Shown: piece after piece, positions 27,911 to 38,375 of the stretch
Layout: each line of letters opens with the position of its first letter
Position numbering within the stretch: position 1 is the first letter of the stretch
Notes under the pieces: model-generated
The model's input: only the letters and a program-made list of their open reading frames with translations
What the model was told of the DNA's origin: nothing
Database searches by the model: none
Made by a program: the position numbers and the translations under genes
NCBI GenBank assembly: GCA_937927575.1
Contig: CALBEE010000003.1
Span: forward strand, 1-48,732
Length of the DNA stretch: 48,732 bases
Origin: an uncultured Saprospiraceae bacterium
GTDB lineage: Bacteria; Bacteroidota; Bacteroidia; Chitinophagales; Saprospiraceae
Direction of reading: 5' to 3'

Positions 27911-30900
27911 CTACTTCATACACCAATTTCTAGCATTGACAAAAGCTTCTGCCCAAGGGCTAACTTTATCTGTTCTATTACTTGGATAATGCGCCCAATT
28001 CCATGCATAAAATGATCTCTCAATATGAGGCATAGTAGCTAAATGCCTTCCATCCTTACTGGCTAACATAGCTACATTATAATCACTGCCATTAGGGTTA
28101 GATGGGTATTCAGCATATCCATATTTCGCTACTACATTATAGGCATCTTCAGACTTAGGTAAGGAAAATTTTCCTTCGCCATGGGATATCCATACACCTA
28201 ATGTAGTACCTGCTAATGAAGATAACATGATGCTGTTATTTTCGCCTACCGTCACTGAAGTAAAACTACTTTCGTGCTTATGCGAATCGTTATATGTCAT
28301 CCTCGAAGGCTGATCATCAGCTTGCTCTGGATTGATTAAATCTAACTCTAAAAATAGTTGACATCCATTACAAATACCCACTGACAAAGTATCTTCTCTA
28401 CTAAAGAAATTCATGATCGCTTTTCGCGCTTTGTCATTATATTTAATAGCACCAGCCCATCCTTTAGCCGATCCTAATACATCACTATTACTAAACCCAC
28501 CTACAGCTCCTAAAAACTGAATATCTTCTAGCGTCTCTCTTCCAGAAATTAAATCTGTCATATGAACATCCTTCACATCAAATCCCGCTTGATATAATGC
28601 ATTAGCCATCTCACGCTCAGAGTTACTGCCCTTCTCTCTTAGAATAGCAGCTTTAGGCCTTCGACTGATTTCATCTCTATTGGGAATATTACCCATCCAA
28701 TTCTGAGGAAAATGATAAGTAAGGGGTTGGACTTTATAATTATCAAATCTAGCTTTAGCCAAATCTCCACTGGTCTGTTTGCTATCTAATAAGAAAGAAG
28801 TTTCATACCATACATCTCTCAAATGAGCGACATCCAACTTATGATTCTGTTCGTTATAGGTTAGGCTTAAGGTAGCAGAAGAAGTGACATTTCCTATCTT
28901 AAAGAATTCAATTTCTTCTTGTACCAAATAATTTTCCAGCGAGTCGTTTTTCGCTTGAATTATGAGCCCTGCATTTTCGGCAAACAAAGTTTTGATGATA
29001 TCACCGTCTCCTATTTCGCTTAAATTTATTTCAGCACCAATTTTAGGATCTGCAAAGCACATCTCTAGAATAGTCGTAATCATTCCCCCAGCAGAAATAT
29101 CATGTCCTGCTGATATCATATCTAATTTAATTGCGTTTTGAATCACTTGAAATTTTCTAGCGAACTCATTTGCATTGAAAATATCCGGAGCTTTATCACC
29201 TATCGCAGTTCTCGTTTGAGCGAATGTAGAACCACCTAGCTTCATTACATCGGATGACATATTGATATAATAAATCGAGCCTTTATCTTTTTGTAATACA
29301 GGTTCTACAATTTTGGTAATATCATCACAGTGGGCTGCAGTAGATATAACTACTGTACCTGGTGCTAATACCGTTTTATCACCATACTTCTGAGCCATTG
29401 AAAGCGAATCTTTTCCTGTTGGAACATTGATGCCTAATCCAATTGCAAAATCAGAAACCGCCTCTACAGCAGAATACAATCTAGCATCTTCACCTTCATA
29501 TTTACATGGCCACATCCAATTAGCAGAGAGAGATACTGACTTAATTCCTTTTTCTAGTGGAGCCCAAACTAAATTCGTTAAAGCTTCAGCTATAGCATTT
29601 CTTGCTCCTGCAGCCGCATTAATCAAACCACTAACTGGCGCATGTCCCATTGAAGTAGCAATACCTTGCACACCAGTATAATCTAGTGCCATTACAGCTA
29701 CATCATTTAGTGGCAATTGTAAAGGACCAGCACATTGCTGCTTCGCTACTTTTCCGCCAACACATCTATCAACCTTATTAGTCAACCAATCCTTGCAGGC
29801 TACTGCCTCCATTTTGAGTACATCTTCTATATACCCAAGAAGATGATGTTCATTGTAAGAAATTTCTTTATAGTCACGATCCAATTCCTTATCTTCCATT
29901 ATGGTTTTTGGACTGCTGCCAAACATGTCTGATAAAGCAAGATCCATTGGATTTTGCGCGTTTTGGTCTTCGAAAGTAAATCTATGATCACCAGTCACTT
30001 TACCCACTTGATACATTGGAGATCTTTCTCTTTCGGCTATTCTTCCGAGTAAATCAATATCCTTTTCTGAAATCACCAGTCCCATTCTTTCTTGAGATTC
30101 ATTGCCTATGATTTCTTTACTACTGAGTGTAGGGTCACCAATGGGAAGTTTCTCGAGATTTATTTTTCCTCCTGTATCTTCTACTAGTTCAGAAAGACAA
30201 TTAAGGTGGCCACCTGCACCATGATCATGAATAGATACTATGGGATTTTCGTCTAGCTCGACAAGCGCTCTTACTGTATTAGCGGCACGCTTCTGCATCT
30301 CTGGATTTGATCGCTGGATAGCATTCAATTCTATACCTGAGCCCAATGCTCCTGTATCCGCAGAAGATACTGCGGCTCCACCCATTCCTATCCTATAATT
30401 ATCTCCTCCGAGAATAACGATATCGTCTCCTGTTTGCGGTTCTTTCTTTAAGGCTTGCTCTGCCTTACCATAACCTATTCCACCAGCTTGCATAATGACT
30501 TTATCAAAACCAAGTGCTTGCGTTCCTTCTGAATGTTCAAAAGTTAATAATGATCCACAGATCAATGGCTGTCCAAATTTATTTCCAAAATCAGAAGCAC
30601 CATTACTTGCTTTAATTAAGATATCCATGGGAGTTTGATATAACCACTGTCGCTCGTCCATAGCTTTTTCCCAAGGTCGATTTTCGGCCAATCTACTATA
30701 TGATTTCATATATAATGCGGTACCCGCCATAGGTATAGATCCTTGCCCTCCAGCAAGCCTATCTCTAATCTCTCCTCCAGATCCCGTAGCTGCACCATTA
30801 AATGGTTCGACTGTAGTTGGAAAATTATGCGTTTCGGCTTTAAGTGATATTACAGACTCAAAATCTTTCGTCTCATAGTACGAAGGAACGTCTGGCTTTG

Positions 30901-31570
30901 CAGGAGCAAATTGCTCCACTTTCGGCCCTTTAATAAAGGCTACATTGTCTTTATATGCCGATACGATCTCATTTGGATTAGCCTTAGATGTTTTCTTGAT
31001 CAATGCAAATAAAGAATCAGGCATCTCCTCACCGTCTATAATAAAAGTGCCATTGAAGATCTTATGTCTACAATGCTCACTATTCACTTGAGAAAATCCA
31101 AAAACTTCAGAATCTGTCAATGGTCTTTCTAACTTGGTGGAGAGATCTGTCAGGTATTGCACTTCATCCTCAGATAAGGAAAGTCCCTCCTGCAGATTGT
31201 ACGCAGCGATATCGGTAATCTGTGCTACTGATTCAGGGATAACAGAGATCGTATACATTTCTTGATCCAAACCATTATATAGCTCAGATATCATAGGGTC
31301 GAAAGCAGATTCTTCGGTATGCTTTTCAAACATCTCGATCCTTTCAATTCCTGTAACTCCCATATTTTGAGTAATCTCAACGGCATTAGTACTCCAAGGA
31401 GTAATCATTGCAGCACGAGGACCAAGGTATTTTCCAGATAGCTGCTGATCAGATAGACTCTTTGCATTACCGAATAACCAATTGAGTTTTTGGATAGATT
31501 CTTCGCTGAGGGGTGCATTGATCTGTACTGCATATACGCTACCAGATGAATGGCTGAAGAAGTGAATCAT
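27911..31570 (-). CDS. purL: Phosphoribosylformylglycinamidine synthase (single-chain)
   Basis: This 1219-residue cytoplasmic enzyme converts FGAR, glutamine and ATP into FGAM, the fourth step of purine synthesis. It is the large single-chain form with all domains: an N-terminal PurS-like part (about 1-140), the synthetase halves with ATP-site lines EIRDRLAGGQGSIPMAGTA and ISAGHDISAGGMITTI, and a C-terminal class I glutaminase with nucleophile Cys in SVGICNGCQLFLEL (near residue 1066), preceded by GGFSNSDVLGSAKGWAG. The terminal MPHIERSFYAWNW holds the catalytic His and Glu. The size is slightly below that of the gamma-proteobacterial enzyme. The macrodomain gene follows five bases after its stop. 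Confidence 0.98.
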   Translation of the reverse strand: MIHFFSHSSGSVYAVQINAPLSEESIQKLNWLFGNAKSLSDQQLSGKYLGPRAAMITPWSTNAVEITQNMGVTGIERIEMFEKHTEESAFDPMISELYNGLDQEMYTISVIPESVAQITDIAAYNLQEGLSLSEDEVQYLTDLSTKLERPLTDSEVFGFSQVNSEHCRHKIFNGTFIIDGEEMPDSLFALIKKTSKANPNEIVSAYKDNVAFIKGPKVEQFAPAKPDVPSYYETKDFESVISLKAETHNFPTTVEPFNGAATGSGGEIRDRLAGGQGSIPMAGTALYMKSYSRLAENRPWEKAMDERQWLYQTPMDILIKASNGASDFGNKFGQPLICGSLLTFEHSEGTQALGFDKVIMQAGGIGYGKAEQALKKEPQTGDDIVILGGDNYRIGMGGAAVSSADTGALGSGIELNAIQRSNPEMQKRAANTVRALVELDENPIVSIHDHGAGGHLNCLSELVEDTGGKINLEKLPIGDPTLSSKEIIGNESQERMGLVISEKDIDLLGRIAERERSPMYQVGKVTGDHRFTFEDQNAQNPMDLALSDMFGSSPKTIMEDKELDRDYKEISYNEHHLLGYIEDVLKMEAVACKDWLTNKVDRCVGGKVAKQQCAGPLQLPLNDVAVMALDYTGVQGIATSMGHAPVSGLINAAAGARNAIAEALTNLVWAPLEKGIKSVSLSANWMWPCKYEGEDARLYSAVEAVSDFAIGLGINVPTGKDSLSMAQKYGDKTVLAPGTVVISTAAHCDDITKIVEPVLQKDKGSIYYINMSSDVMKLGGSTFAQTRTAIGDKAPDIFNANEFARKFQVIQNAIKLDMISAGHDISAGGMITTILEMCFADPKIGAEINLSEIGDGDIIKTLFAENAGLIIQAKNDSLENYLVQEEIEFFKIGNVTSSATLSLTYNEQNHKLDVAHLRDVWYETSFLLDSKQTSGDLAKARFDNYKVQPLTYHFPQNWMGNIPNRDEISRRPKAAILREKGSNSEREMANALYQAGFDVKDVHMTDLISGRETLEDIQFLGAVGGFSNSDVLGSAKGWAGAIKYNDKARKAIMNFFSREDTLSVGICNGCQLFLELDLINPEQADDQPSRMTYNDSHKHESSFTSVTVGENNSIMLSSLAGTTLGVWISHGEGKFSLPKSEDAYNVVAKYGYAEYPSNPNGSDYNVAMLASKDGRHLATMPHIERSFYAWNWAHYPSNRTDKVSPWAEAFVNARNWCMK

Positions 31571-31604
31571 GTAGGCTGTTTCTTTATAAAGAGTTCACAA
31601 AAGA

Positions 31605-31612
31605 CAAAGGTA
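31605..31612 (-). promoter_or_regulatory. Candidate -7 element for purL
   Basis: TACCTTTG on the minus strand matches TAnnTTTG exactly and lies 34 bases before the purL ATG. No TTTG or TTG sits at the expected -33 distance, so this is a half-match only. Confidence 0.4.
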
Positions 31613-31714
31613 GCGATATGATTAAAGATGTAGTAATATTAGCACTATGATAATTTACTATTATGAGTTAAATTATATGTGGTAATTTTAATCCTCAATT
31701 AATACTTAAGAAGA

Positions 31715-32755
31715 ATGAAAAATCTAATCACATTAATCATCCTAATATTATCTGTAAGCCTACAAGCTCAAGGCGATATAATGGCTCTAATGCTAGAGAT
31801 AAATGGCCAACCAGAAAGAATTAATGGATATAGCAAAATGATTACACTTAGCTTTGGATCTAGTTATGATGAAGAAGCACCAATCGATACTACAATTGTC
31901 AATGAAGATGGCAGTACTTCCGAATTAACATTAACTAAAAAGACGGTCGTAGTATTTGGTGATGAATATGATGTACAATATGAAATAAGTGCCAGAGGCA
32001 ATGATACTACTATGATCACCACTACATCATATAATGATATGGGCAAAGTGATTACCCAAAGTCAAGACTTGGGTGACGATGAAATGTCAGCCATTTTTAA
32101 CTCTGACAAAGTATTTACATATGATGAACAAAATAGAATCCTTAGTATGAAGAGTACTGCAGGTGGTGAATCTAGCGGAGGCACATTCACGTATAATGAA
32201 GATGGTCTTCCTCAAACAGTTTCCATGGATCTCGGTATGGGTAAATTCAATGTTACTAGAAAAGAAATGGAAGATTACTTCATATATGAGATCACTGGTG
32301 AAATGTCGAAAGAAATGGAAGAAATGATGGCAATGATGGGAAAGACTATGGACGATATGCCTAAAGAATATTTTGAAGTCAGAAAGAAAGGAGAATTATA
32401 TGAGCTCAAACAAATGAAAGAAGTGGGAGAAGAAAAAACAATAACTCTGCAGGCGATTACTGTGAGGGATGTTAAAGGAAATCTACATCAAGAAATTAAT
32501 TACAATGGTGAAGAAATAGTAGCCCACAAGAAATATACTTACATAGACGGAAACTTAACAGGGATTTCTGATATTCTAGAAGGAACCAATGATGTAATTG
32601 AGTATGATGACAATGGAAATCCTCTAAATTCTTTTGAAAATTTCACTAAGTCTACTATGACTTACAACGAAGATGGCTTGATGATCACTAAGACATCCAC
32701 TAGTACCTTTTCAGATGGTGTAAGTGAACTGGAAGTGCTGCGATATTATAAGTAG
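31715..32755 (+). CDS. Secreted protein with YD/RHS-like strand repeats, paralogue 1
   Basis: The 346-residue product has a Sec signal peptide (MKNLITLIILILSVSLQAQ) and no membrane helix, so it should be periplasmic or secreted. The body carries repeated short strands of the form TYNEDGLPQTV, EYDDNGNPLNS and TYNEDGLMITK, like the YD repeats of RHS proteins, but too few to form a closed RHS shell. A charged middle part (EMSKEMEEMMAMMGKTM) is rich in Met and Glu. No T9SS tail or lipobox is seen. The next gene, 20 bases downstream, encodes a clear paralogue with the same plan, so the pair arose by tandem duplication and is probably co-transcribed. Function unknown. Confidence 0.85.
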   Translation: MKNLITLIILILSVSLQAQGDIMALMLEINGQPERINGYSKMITLSFGSSYDEEAPIDTTIVNEDGSTSELTLTKKTVVVFGDEYDVQYEISARGNDTTMITTTSYNDMGKVITQSQDLGDDEMSAIFNSDKVFTYDEQNRILSMKSTAGGESSGGTFTYNEDGLPQTVSMDLGMGKFNVTRKEMEDYFIYEITGEMSKEMEEMMAMMGKTMDDMPKEYFEVRKKGELYELKQMKEVGEEKTITLQAITVRDVKGNLHQEINYNGEEIVAHKKYTYIDGNLTGISDILEGTNDVIEYDDNGNPLNSFENFTKSTMTYNEDGLMITKTSTSTFSDGVSELEVLRYYK

Positions 32756-32775
32756 GACAGATAATCCAAATTGAT

Positions 32776-33822
32776 ATGAAGAATGAAAAATACTTATGGA
32801 CCTGTCTACTAATCTTACATTCATTTTTCCTCAATGCGCAAGGTGAAATTTTCGAAAAAATAAATTATTTAAATAAATTACCCACAAGAGTATTGGGTTA
32901 TAGTAAAATAGTGACTAATACTTATGAAATTGATTATAGAAGAGAAGCCAATATTGATACCACTATTATTAATACAGATGGAACAATATTAGGACTAACT
33001 TTAAAATCAAAATCCGAAGATATTTTTGGACCTGATACAGATATCAATCTACTCGTCAGTATGTCAAGTGGGGATACTACTACCACTACAAGCACCTATA
33101 ATAACAAAGGCAATCTTATACTCCAGAAATTTGATTTTGGAATAGGCTCTCCACCAATGTTCAATTGTACGAGAGAAATTACTTATGATGATGAAGGCAA
33201 AGTTCTTACCCTATTAGAAAAAGATCCTTATAGATCTGAAGAACGCACAATCAAAATAGTCTATCATATAGACGGACTACCCCAATCATTCGAATCCATA
33301 TCTGCATACGGTAAAACCATAATGAATCGTATAGATGAGAAAAATACAATCAAGTATGAAGTAACATCTCAACTATCTGACAAGTTGATTGAGCAGATGA
33401 ATAAAGACGATAAGACGGATAACAAAAAAGCTATGGCCCTTTTTGAAATTACCAAAACCAAATGTTTATATACTTCAAAATATTCAACAATTGAAGATGA
33501 TGGTAAGTCAAATTTACAATCCATTACCACAAGAGATATCAAAGGTAGAATTTATGAAGAGATTGTGTATAGTGGCGACTTCGTTATAAAACACAATCAG
33601 TATTATTATGATAATGGACGTTTAAGGCAATTCACGGATGCGCAAAACAAAAAGAGCTTTACGATTGAGTATGACAACAATGGGAATCCATTGACAGAAT
33701 ATGGGCCCTATTCGAAATCCGTAATGACTTATAATGAAGACGGAATGCTTTCAACCAAAGCTACGAGTAGAATATACTTTGATGGGATTAATGAGTTGAA
33801 AGTAATAAAGTACTATAGGTGA
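32776..33822 (+). CDS. Secreted protein with YD/RHS-like strand repeats, paralogue 2
   Basis: This 348-residue paralogue of the preceding gene product aligns along its whole length: signal peptide (ending FFLNAQ), then RVLGYSKIVTNTYEIDY against NGYSKMITLSFGSSYD, DTTIINTDGT against DTTIVNEDGS, and near the end EYDNNGNPLTEYGPYSKSVM against EYDDNGNPLNSFENFTKSTM. Identity looks moderate, so the duplication is not recent. It lacks the Met/Glu-rich segment of its neighbour. No lipobox, T9SS tail or catalytic motif is visible. Both proteins probably share a periplasmic or extracellular role that I cannot name. Confidence 0.85.
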   Translation: MKNEKYLWTCLLILHSFFLNAQGEIFEKINYLNKLPTRVLGYSKIVTNTYEIDYRREANIDTTIINTDGTILGLTLKSKSEDIFGPDTDINLLVSMSSGDTTTTTSTYNNKGNLILQKFDFGIGSPPMFNCTREITYDDEGKVLTLLEKDPYRSEERTIKIVYHIDGLPQSFESISAYGKTIMNRIDEKNTIKYEVTSQLSDKLIEQMNKDDKTDNKKAMALFEITKTKCLYTSKYSTIEDDGKSNLQSITTRDIKGRIYEEIVYSGDFVIKHNQYYYDNGRLRQFTDAQNKKSFTIEYDNNGNPLTEYGPYSKSVMTYNEDGMLSTKATSRIYFDGINELKVIKYYR

Positions 33823-33998
33823 TCCTATAATAAACCGATACTAATTTTTTCCTTGTTCCACTTAGAAAATCCTTGACAGGGTTCAATTTGAAGCCTCTAC
33901 CAGCACTACCCAAAAAAATAAAATTTTATGTATACATCTTTTCATTAATTAAACACTTTCAAGGATTGCATACTTGGAGTGAATACATATGCAATACG

Positions 33999-35210
33999 CT
34001 ACGTATCAGTACTTACATCATCCCATTCTTGGCTCCGATAATTAGTTAACCAATTTAAAGCATAATGTCTTTCATAAACCACACTGGGATTTATGTTTCC
34101 GGATGGTTGCTCCCCCTTAATTCTTGCATCTACACAAGCCCAATTCATGCGATAAGTTATATCTAATTCATCTAGTATCTCTTCCTTGATTCTTAAGTTT
34201 ATTGCTTCTTCAAATTCTTCCCTCGAAGGTTGAAAAAGCTTACCAACAATTGTTTTTACGTCACAAATTTCGTTTGGATATTTTAACTCTTCCATCATTC
34301 CCACTGCCCACATTAAAGTGTATAGACTTTCATATCTCCAAGTGGCATAAGCTCTTGATTGGTCATCGAGCGATGGCGTATTAAAAACCGTTTCTTCTTT
34401 CACAGAAAGTTTATCAATTCTTTTGTCTTGTCTTAGTCTTTGAAGATTTTCCTGAGCTACACCTTCACCTTTTGCGGCCGTCAATAATAGCGCATATATT
34501 CTTTCAATAATTACTTTTTGATTTCTAATAACTACTTCTGATGCATCAGCCACACATGGTAACGTTCCACTTACCTTTACGCCATGTTGATTTAAAATTG
34601 TGTTGGATCGATCTTTTCTATTTTTCTGATCTTGCGTATTGGCATCCGAGGGCTCATCATGATACTTAGCGTCTATTCTTACATCTATATTATTCACTAA
34701 ACTGTTTCCTTGGCCATCTAGAATCAAGTCTAAATTTTGATCTGCAAAGTACTGGCCATTAGATTTATTAAATAACCCATTGGGTGGAGTAAATACAAAG
34801 GCCTCTAATACATTTGCTGCTTCTTTAATAATCGATTTCACTTCTGGATTAAATTCTGTCTCTACCATAAATGAAATTTCACTATTGGTCGACATTACTT
34901 TATAAAGAAACTTACTAATCAACTCTTTATTCTTAACCGGCAGTTTTTTAATATATCCTACCATACCTGCCAAATTTTGAGTAAGTCCGCATTCCACCTG
35001 ATCCAACTTATAGGATGGATTTTCTCTTTGTCTATAATTAATTTTTAAGGTTTTCGGTTTACTAAAAAAACCGCTTTTTATCGTGGCCTCCAAAGACTTT
35101 CTATTACCCTCATCAAAAACCTCCACTTTGGCCTTAGGCAGTTTTGATTTGACAATTTCAACAACTTTATCAAATGCAAGTTGATGACTATAAAGTGTAC
35201 AATTTTCCAT
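33999..35210 (-). CDS. DUF4272 domain protein
   Basis: This 403-residue protein has no signal peptide or membrane helix and is likely cytoplasmic. Its C-terminal 200 residues match the DUF4272 pattern: the AYATWRYESLYTLMWAVGMM helix, a Cys-Asp turn (NEICDVKTIV), EEILDELDITYRMNWACVDA, and the closing line SVVYERHYALNWLTNY followed by EWDDVSTDT. The N-terminal half (about 1-200) is not a domain I recognise; it contains a Lys/Glu-rich strand-helix pattern (KAKVEVFDEGNRKSLEATIK). The biochemical role of DUF4272 is unknown. The gene is alone on its strand and divergent from the 2-oxoglutarate dehydrogenase gene. No start problem is seen at the ATG. Confidence 0.85.
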   Translation of the reverse strand: MENCTLYSHQLAFDKVVEIVKSKLPKAKVEVFDEGNRKSLEATIKSGFFSKPKTLKINYRQRENPSYKLDQVECGLTQNLAGMVGYIKKLPVKNKELISKFLYKVMSTNSEISFMVETEFNPEVKSIIKEAANVLEAFVFTPPNGLFNKSNGQYFADQNLDLILDGQGNSLVNNIDVRIDAKYHDEPSDANTQDQKNRKDRSNTILNQHGVKVSGTLPCVADASEVVIRNQKVIIERIYALLLTAAKGEGVAQENLQRLRQDKRIDKLSVKEETVFNTPSLDDQSRAYATWRYESLYTLMWAVGMMEELKYPNEICDVKTIVGKLFQPSREEFEEAINLRIKEEILDELDITYRMNWACVDARIKGEQPSGNINPSVVYERHYALNWLTNYRSQEWDDVSTDT

Positions 35211-35525
35211 TTTCTGTTTTTTTTCTAAATACTAATTCCTTTTACTTCCCTTTTAAAGATAGGTTATGTTATCTAAAACTTAAAACCGCTTCTTTTTCGA
35301 CCCTCTTTAAATAATTAGACTAATCTAAATGAATATTTTATAGTTATCTAACAATTTGGTCACATCGGGTATTTACTGGCTCCTTTTTTGCAATAAATGA
35401 GCTAAACTTGTTAAAATATGCTTCTTAAAGCCACTTAGATGGACATTTTCTATGCAGTATCTATCTATTGCTTATTCTAGTTGTCATATTTGCACCAGTA
35501 AAAACATACATTAAACAATATTACC
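35211..35525. other. Divergent promoter region between the DUF4272 and sucA genes
   Basis: This AT-rich stretch must carry promoters for both flanking genes. On the plus strand CATATTTG at 35485-35492 is one base off the -7 consensus, but it lacks a -33 partner at the right distance. An imperfect inverted repeat TTAGACTAATCTAA lies at 35315-35328. I found no small gene or RNA. Confidence 0.45.
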
Positions 35526-38258
35526 GTGAAAGATTATTCATACGTATACAACGCACATCCTACATTCATAGAAAACATATACAAGCAATATGCTTCAGAC
35601 CCTACATCCGTAGATGAAGGTTGGAGAGTATTCTTCGATGGTTTTGAATTTGCTAATGGCACTTCAGATAATGAAATGGCTACATCTACTAGCGGAGCTC
35701 CAATGAGCACAAAAGAATTTGGAGTGCTTTCTATCATTCATGGTTTTCGCAGTAGAGGGCACCTACTCGCCACCACAAATCCTATTCAACGTAGAAAAGA
35801 TAGAGCACCTCATCTAGATCTCTCAGATTACGGATTGACGGATGCAGATCTACAAAGCGTATTTGTAGCCGGCGAAGAGATAGGTATGAAGAATGCTACC
35901 TTGGCACAAATCATAGAAAAACTTAAAACGATTTATTGCGGTAATATTGGATTCGAATACGCGAGCATAGAAGATAGAGAAAAAAGATTATGGCTAAGAT
36001 CGAAAATTGAAGGAATCACAAATCATACAGATTATGGATTCGATATCGAAGAAAAAACCAATATCCTAGAAAGACTTAATGATGCAGTGGTCTTCGAAAA
36101 TTTCCTACACACTAAATATGTTGGACAAAAGAGATTTTCGCTAGAAGGAGGAGAATCGGCTATAGTTGCCCTAGATACTATAATCAAGAACGCAGCGAAC
36201 GACGGAGTAAAGGAATGTGTGATAGGAATGGCGCATAGAGGAAGGCTCAATGTACTTGCCAATATCATGGGTAAAACTTATGAGCAAATCTTCAATGAGT
36301 TCGAAGGTACTGCAGTTCCTGATATGGCTTTTGGTGATGGAGATGTAAAATACCACTTAGGCTTCTCTACTCAGAGAGTTACCAAAAAAGGAAATAAAGT
36401 AGATATCAAAATGGTACCTAATCCATCTCACTTAGAATCAGTAGATCCAGTAGTAGAAGGGTTTGCTAGAGCTAAGGCTGATATTATGTACGATAGTGAT
36501 TATGATAAGATACTTCCTATTTTGATTCACGGTGATGCTGCCGTTGCGGGTCAGGGAGTCGTATTTGAAACAGTCCAGATGAGTCAACTCGATGGATACT
36601 ATACGGGTGGAACTATTCATTATGTAATCAATAATCAGATTGGATTTACAACCGACTTTGACGATGCAAGGTCATCCACATATTGTACGGCTGCAGCAAG
36701 TCTCGTGCAAGCACCTGTTTTCCATGTCAATGGTGATGATCCTGAAGCTGTAGCATTCGTATCACAATTAGCGATCCAATATCGTCAGAAATTTAATAAT
36801 GACGTGTTCCTTGATATGGTATGCTATCGTAAGCATGGACACAATGAAGGTGATGATCCAAAGTTTACTCAACCAAAAATGTATGAGCTAATTTCTAAGC
36901 ATGAAAATCCTCGTGCATTATATGTCAAAACGCTTACAGAAAGAGGCGATCTAGAAAAAGCCCTAGCAGAAAAATTAGAGCAGGGATTTTGGGCTGACCT
37001 ACAAGGGAAACTAGACAAAGTAAAAGAAAAACCACTTCCGTACGAATATCAAACTCCAGAAAAAGATTGGAGAAAAATGAGAAAGTCCGAAGCGAAAGAT
37101 TTTGAAAAATCACCTAAGACAGGCATCACCAAAAAGAAGATAGATCAAATTCAGGAACACCTGATGAGACTACCAGAAGGTTTTACTCCATTATCGAAAG
37201 TGAATAGACTTCGTAAAGGAATGCAAAAACTTCATGATGCCAAAAAATTGGATTGGGCGATGGCAGAACTAATGGCATATGGCTCGATACTACTAGAAGG
37301 TAAGAATGTTCGTATGAGTGGCCAAGATGTTAAGAGAGGAACATTCTCTCACAGACATGCTATCTTCAGAGACGCTAAAACTTATGAAGAATATAATAGA
37401 CTTAGCGACATGACTGGTGACCAAGGTAAGTTCATGATCTATAATTCATTCTTATCAGAATTTGCAGTAATGGGTTTTGAATATGGATACTCATTAGCAA
37501 CACCTAATTCACTTGTTATATGGGAAGCGCAGTTTGGTGATTTTTATAATGGCGCGCAGACAATAGTAGATCAGTATATCACGGCTGCAGAAAGCAAGTG
37601 GCAGCGTATGAGTGGATTAGTTTTACTACTACCTCATGGTTATGCCGGACAAGGTCCAGAACATTCTAGTGCAAGAGTTGAAAGATTTTTACAACAATGT
37701 GCTGAAGAAAACATCGCTGTCACTAATCTAACTACACCTGCGAATTTATTCCATGCATTGCGAAGACAAATCTCAAGACCATTCAGAAAACCATTGATCA
37801 ATATGTCTCCAAAATCATTATTGAGGCATCCACTATGTGTAAGTGATCCATCAGAGTTTACTACCAACAATACCTTCCAAGAAGTTATAAGTGATGATAA
37901 AATAAATGGCAAAAAAGCTAAACGTCTACTTATCTGTACAGGAAAAATATACTACGATCTTTTAACAGCTAGAGAAGAAAATAAAATTAAAGATTTAGCT
38001 CTTGTACGTATTGAGCAACTCTACCCTTACCCACAAAAGCAAGTGGATGCAATTCTTAAAGAATATGCTAAAGCTGAAAAATTCTGGGTACAAGAAGAAC
38101 CATTGAATATGGGTGCTTGGAGTTATATGTTGGGACATATGCGCAAGGTAGATATAGAACCTATTGCAAGACCTGCTAGTGCATCACCTGCTACTGGGTA
38201 TAAGAAAAAGCACGATATGCAACAAGCAGAAATAATCAAAACTGCACTTGGATTATAG
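35526..38258 (+). CDS. sucA: 2-oxoglutarate dehydrogenase E1 component
   Basis: This 910-residue ThDP-dependent enzyme decarboxylates 2-oxoglutarate and passes the succinyl group to the lipoyl arm of E2, in the citric acid cycle. The N-terminus has the E2-binding helix (FIENIYKQYASDPTSVDEGW), followed by the E1 core: VIGMAHRGRLNVLANIMG (near residue 235), IHGDAAVAGQGVVFETVQMS (near 334) and INNQIGFTTDFDDARSS, then the transketolase-like pyrimidine domain (MIYNSFLSEFAVMGFEYGYS, LLPHGYAGQGPEHSS) and the C-terminal domain (WVQEEPLNMGAW). The start is a GTG at 35526, directly ahead of the conserved N-terminal line, with no in-frame ATG near. The E2 gene (sucB), often adjacent, is not in this window. 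Confidence 0.97.
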   Translation: MKDYSYVYNAHPTFIENIYKQYASDPTSVDEGWRVFFDGFEFANGTSDNEMATSTSGAPMSTKEFGVLSIIHGFRSRGHLLATTNPIQRRKDRAPHLDLSDYGLTDADLQSVFVAGEEIGMKNATLAQIIEKLKTIYCGNIGFEYASIEDREKRLWLRSKIEGITNHTDYGFDIEEKTNILERLNDAVVFENFLHTKYVGQKRFSLEGGESAIVALDTIIKNAANDGVKECVIGMAHRGRLNVLANIMGKTYEQIFNEFEGTAVPDMAFGDGDVKYHLGFSTQRVTKKGNKVDIKMVPNPSHLESVDPVVEGFARAKADIMYDSDYDKILPILIHGDAAVAGQGVVFETVQMSQLDGYYTGGTIHYVINNQIGFTTDFDDARSSTYCTAAASLVQAPVFHVNGDDPEAVAFVSQLAIQYRQKFNNDVFLDMVCYRKHGHNEGDDPKFTQPKMYELISKHENPRALYVKTLTERGDLEKALAEKLEQGFWADLQGKLDKVKEKPLPYEYQTPEKDWRKMRKSEAKDFEKSPKTGITKKKIDQIQEHLMRLPEGFTPLSKVNRLRKGMQKLHDAKKLDWAMAELMAYGSILLEGKNVRMSGQDVKRGTFSHRHAIFRDAKTYEEYNRLSDMTGDQGKFMIYNSFLSEFAVMGFEYGYSLATPNSLVIWEAQFGDFYNGAQTIVDQYITAAESKWQRMSGLVLLLPHGYAGQGPEHSSARVERFLQQCAEENIAVTNLTTPANLFHALRRQISRPFRKPLINMSPKSLLRHPLCVSDPSEFTTNNTFQEVISDDKINGKKAKRLLICTGKIYYDLLTAREENKIKDLALVRIEQLYPYPQKQVDAILKEYAKAEKFWVQEEPLNMGAWSYMLGHMRKVDIEPIARPASASPATGYKKKHDMQQAEIIKTALGL

Positions 38259-38375
38259 AATTGTAATTTTATGGATAGAGTAATTAGTTAACTTGTATAT
38301 TAAGTCAGAATTACTTGTTGTAATATCAGTTTTCTAATAACCAATATACTATTCACCCACTAATTGCCAAACACA

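Noticed and set aside
27900-27926. TTG start at 27926 for the macrodomain protein
   Set aside because: It lies inside the end of purL and adds residues before the conserved first strand; the ATG at 27905 fits better.
31715-33822. RHS/polymorphic toxin system
   Set aside because: Too few YD-like repeats, no conserved RHS core end, no toxin domain and no immunity gene.
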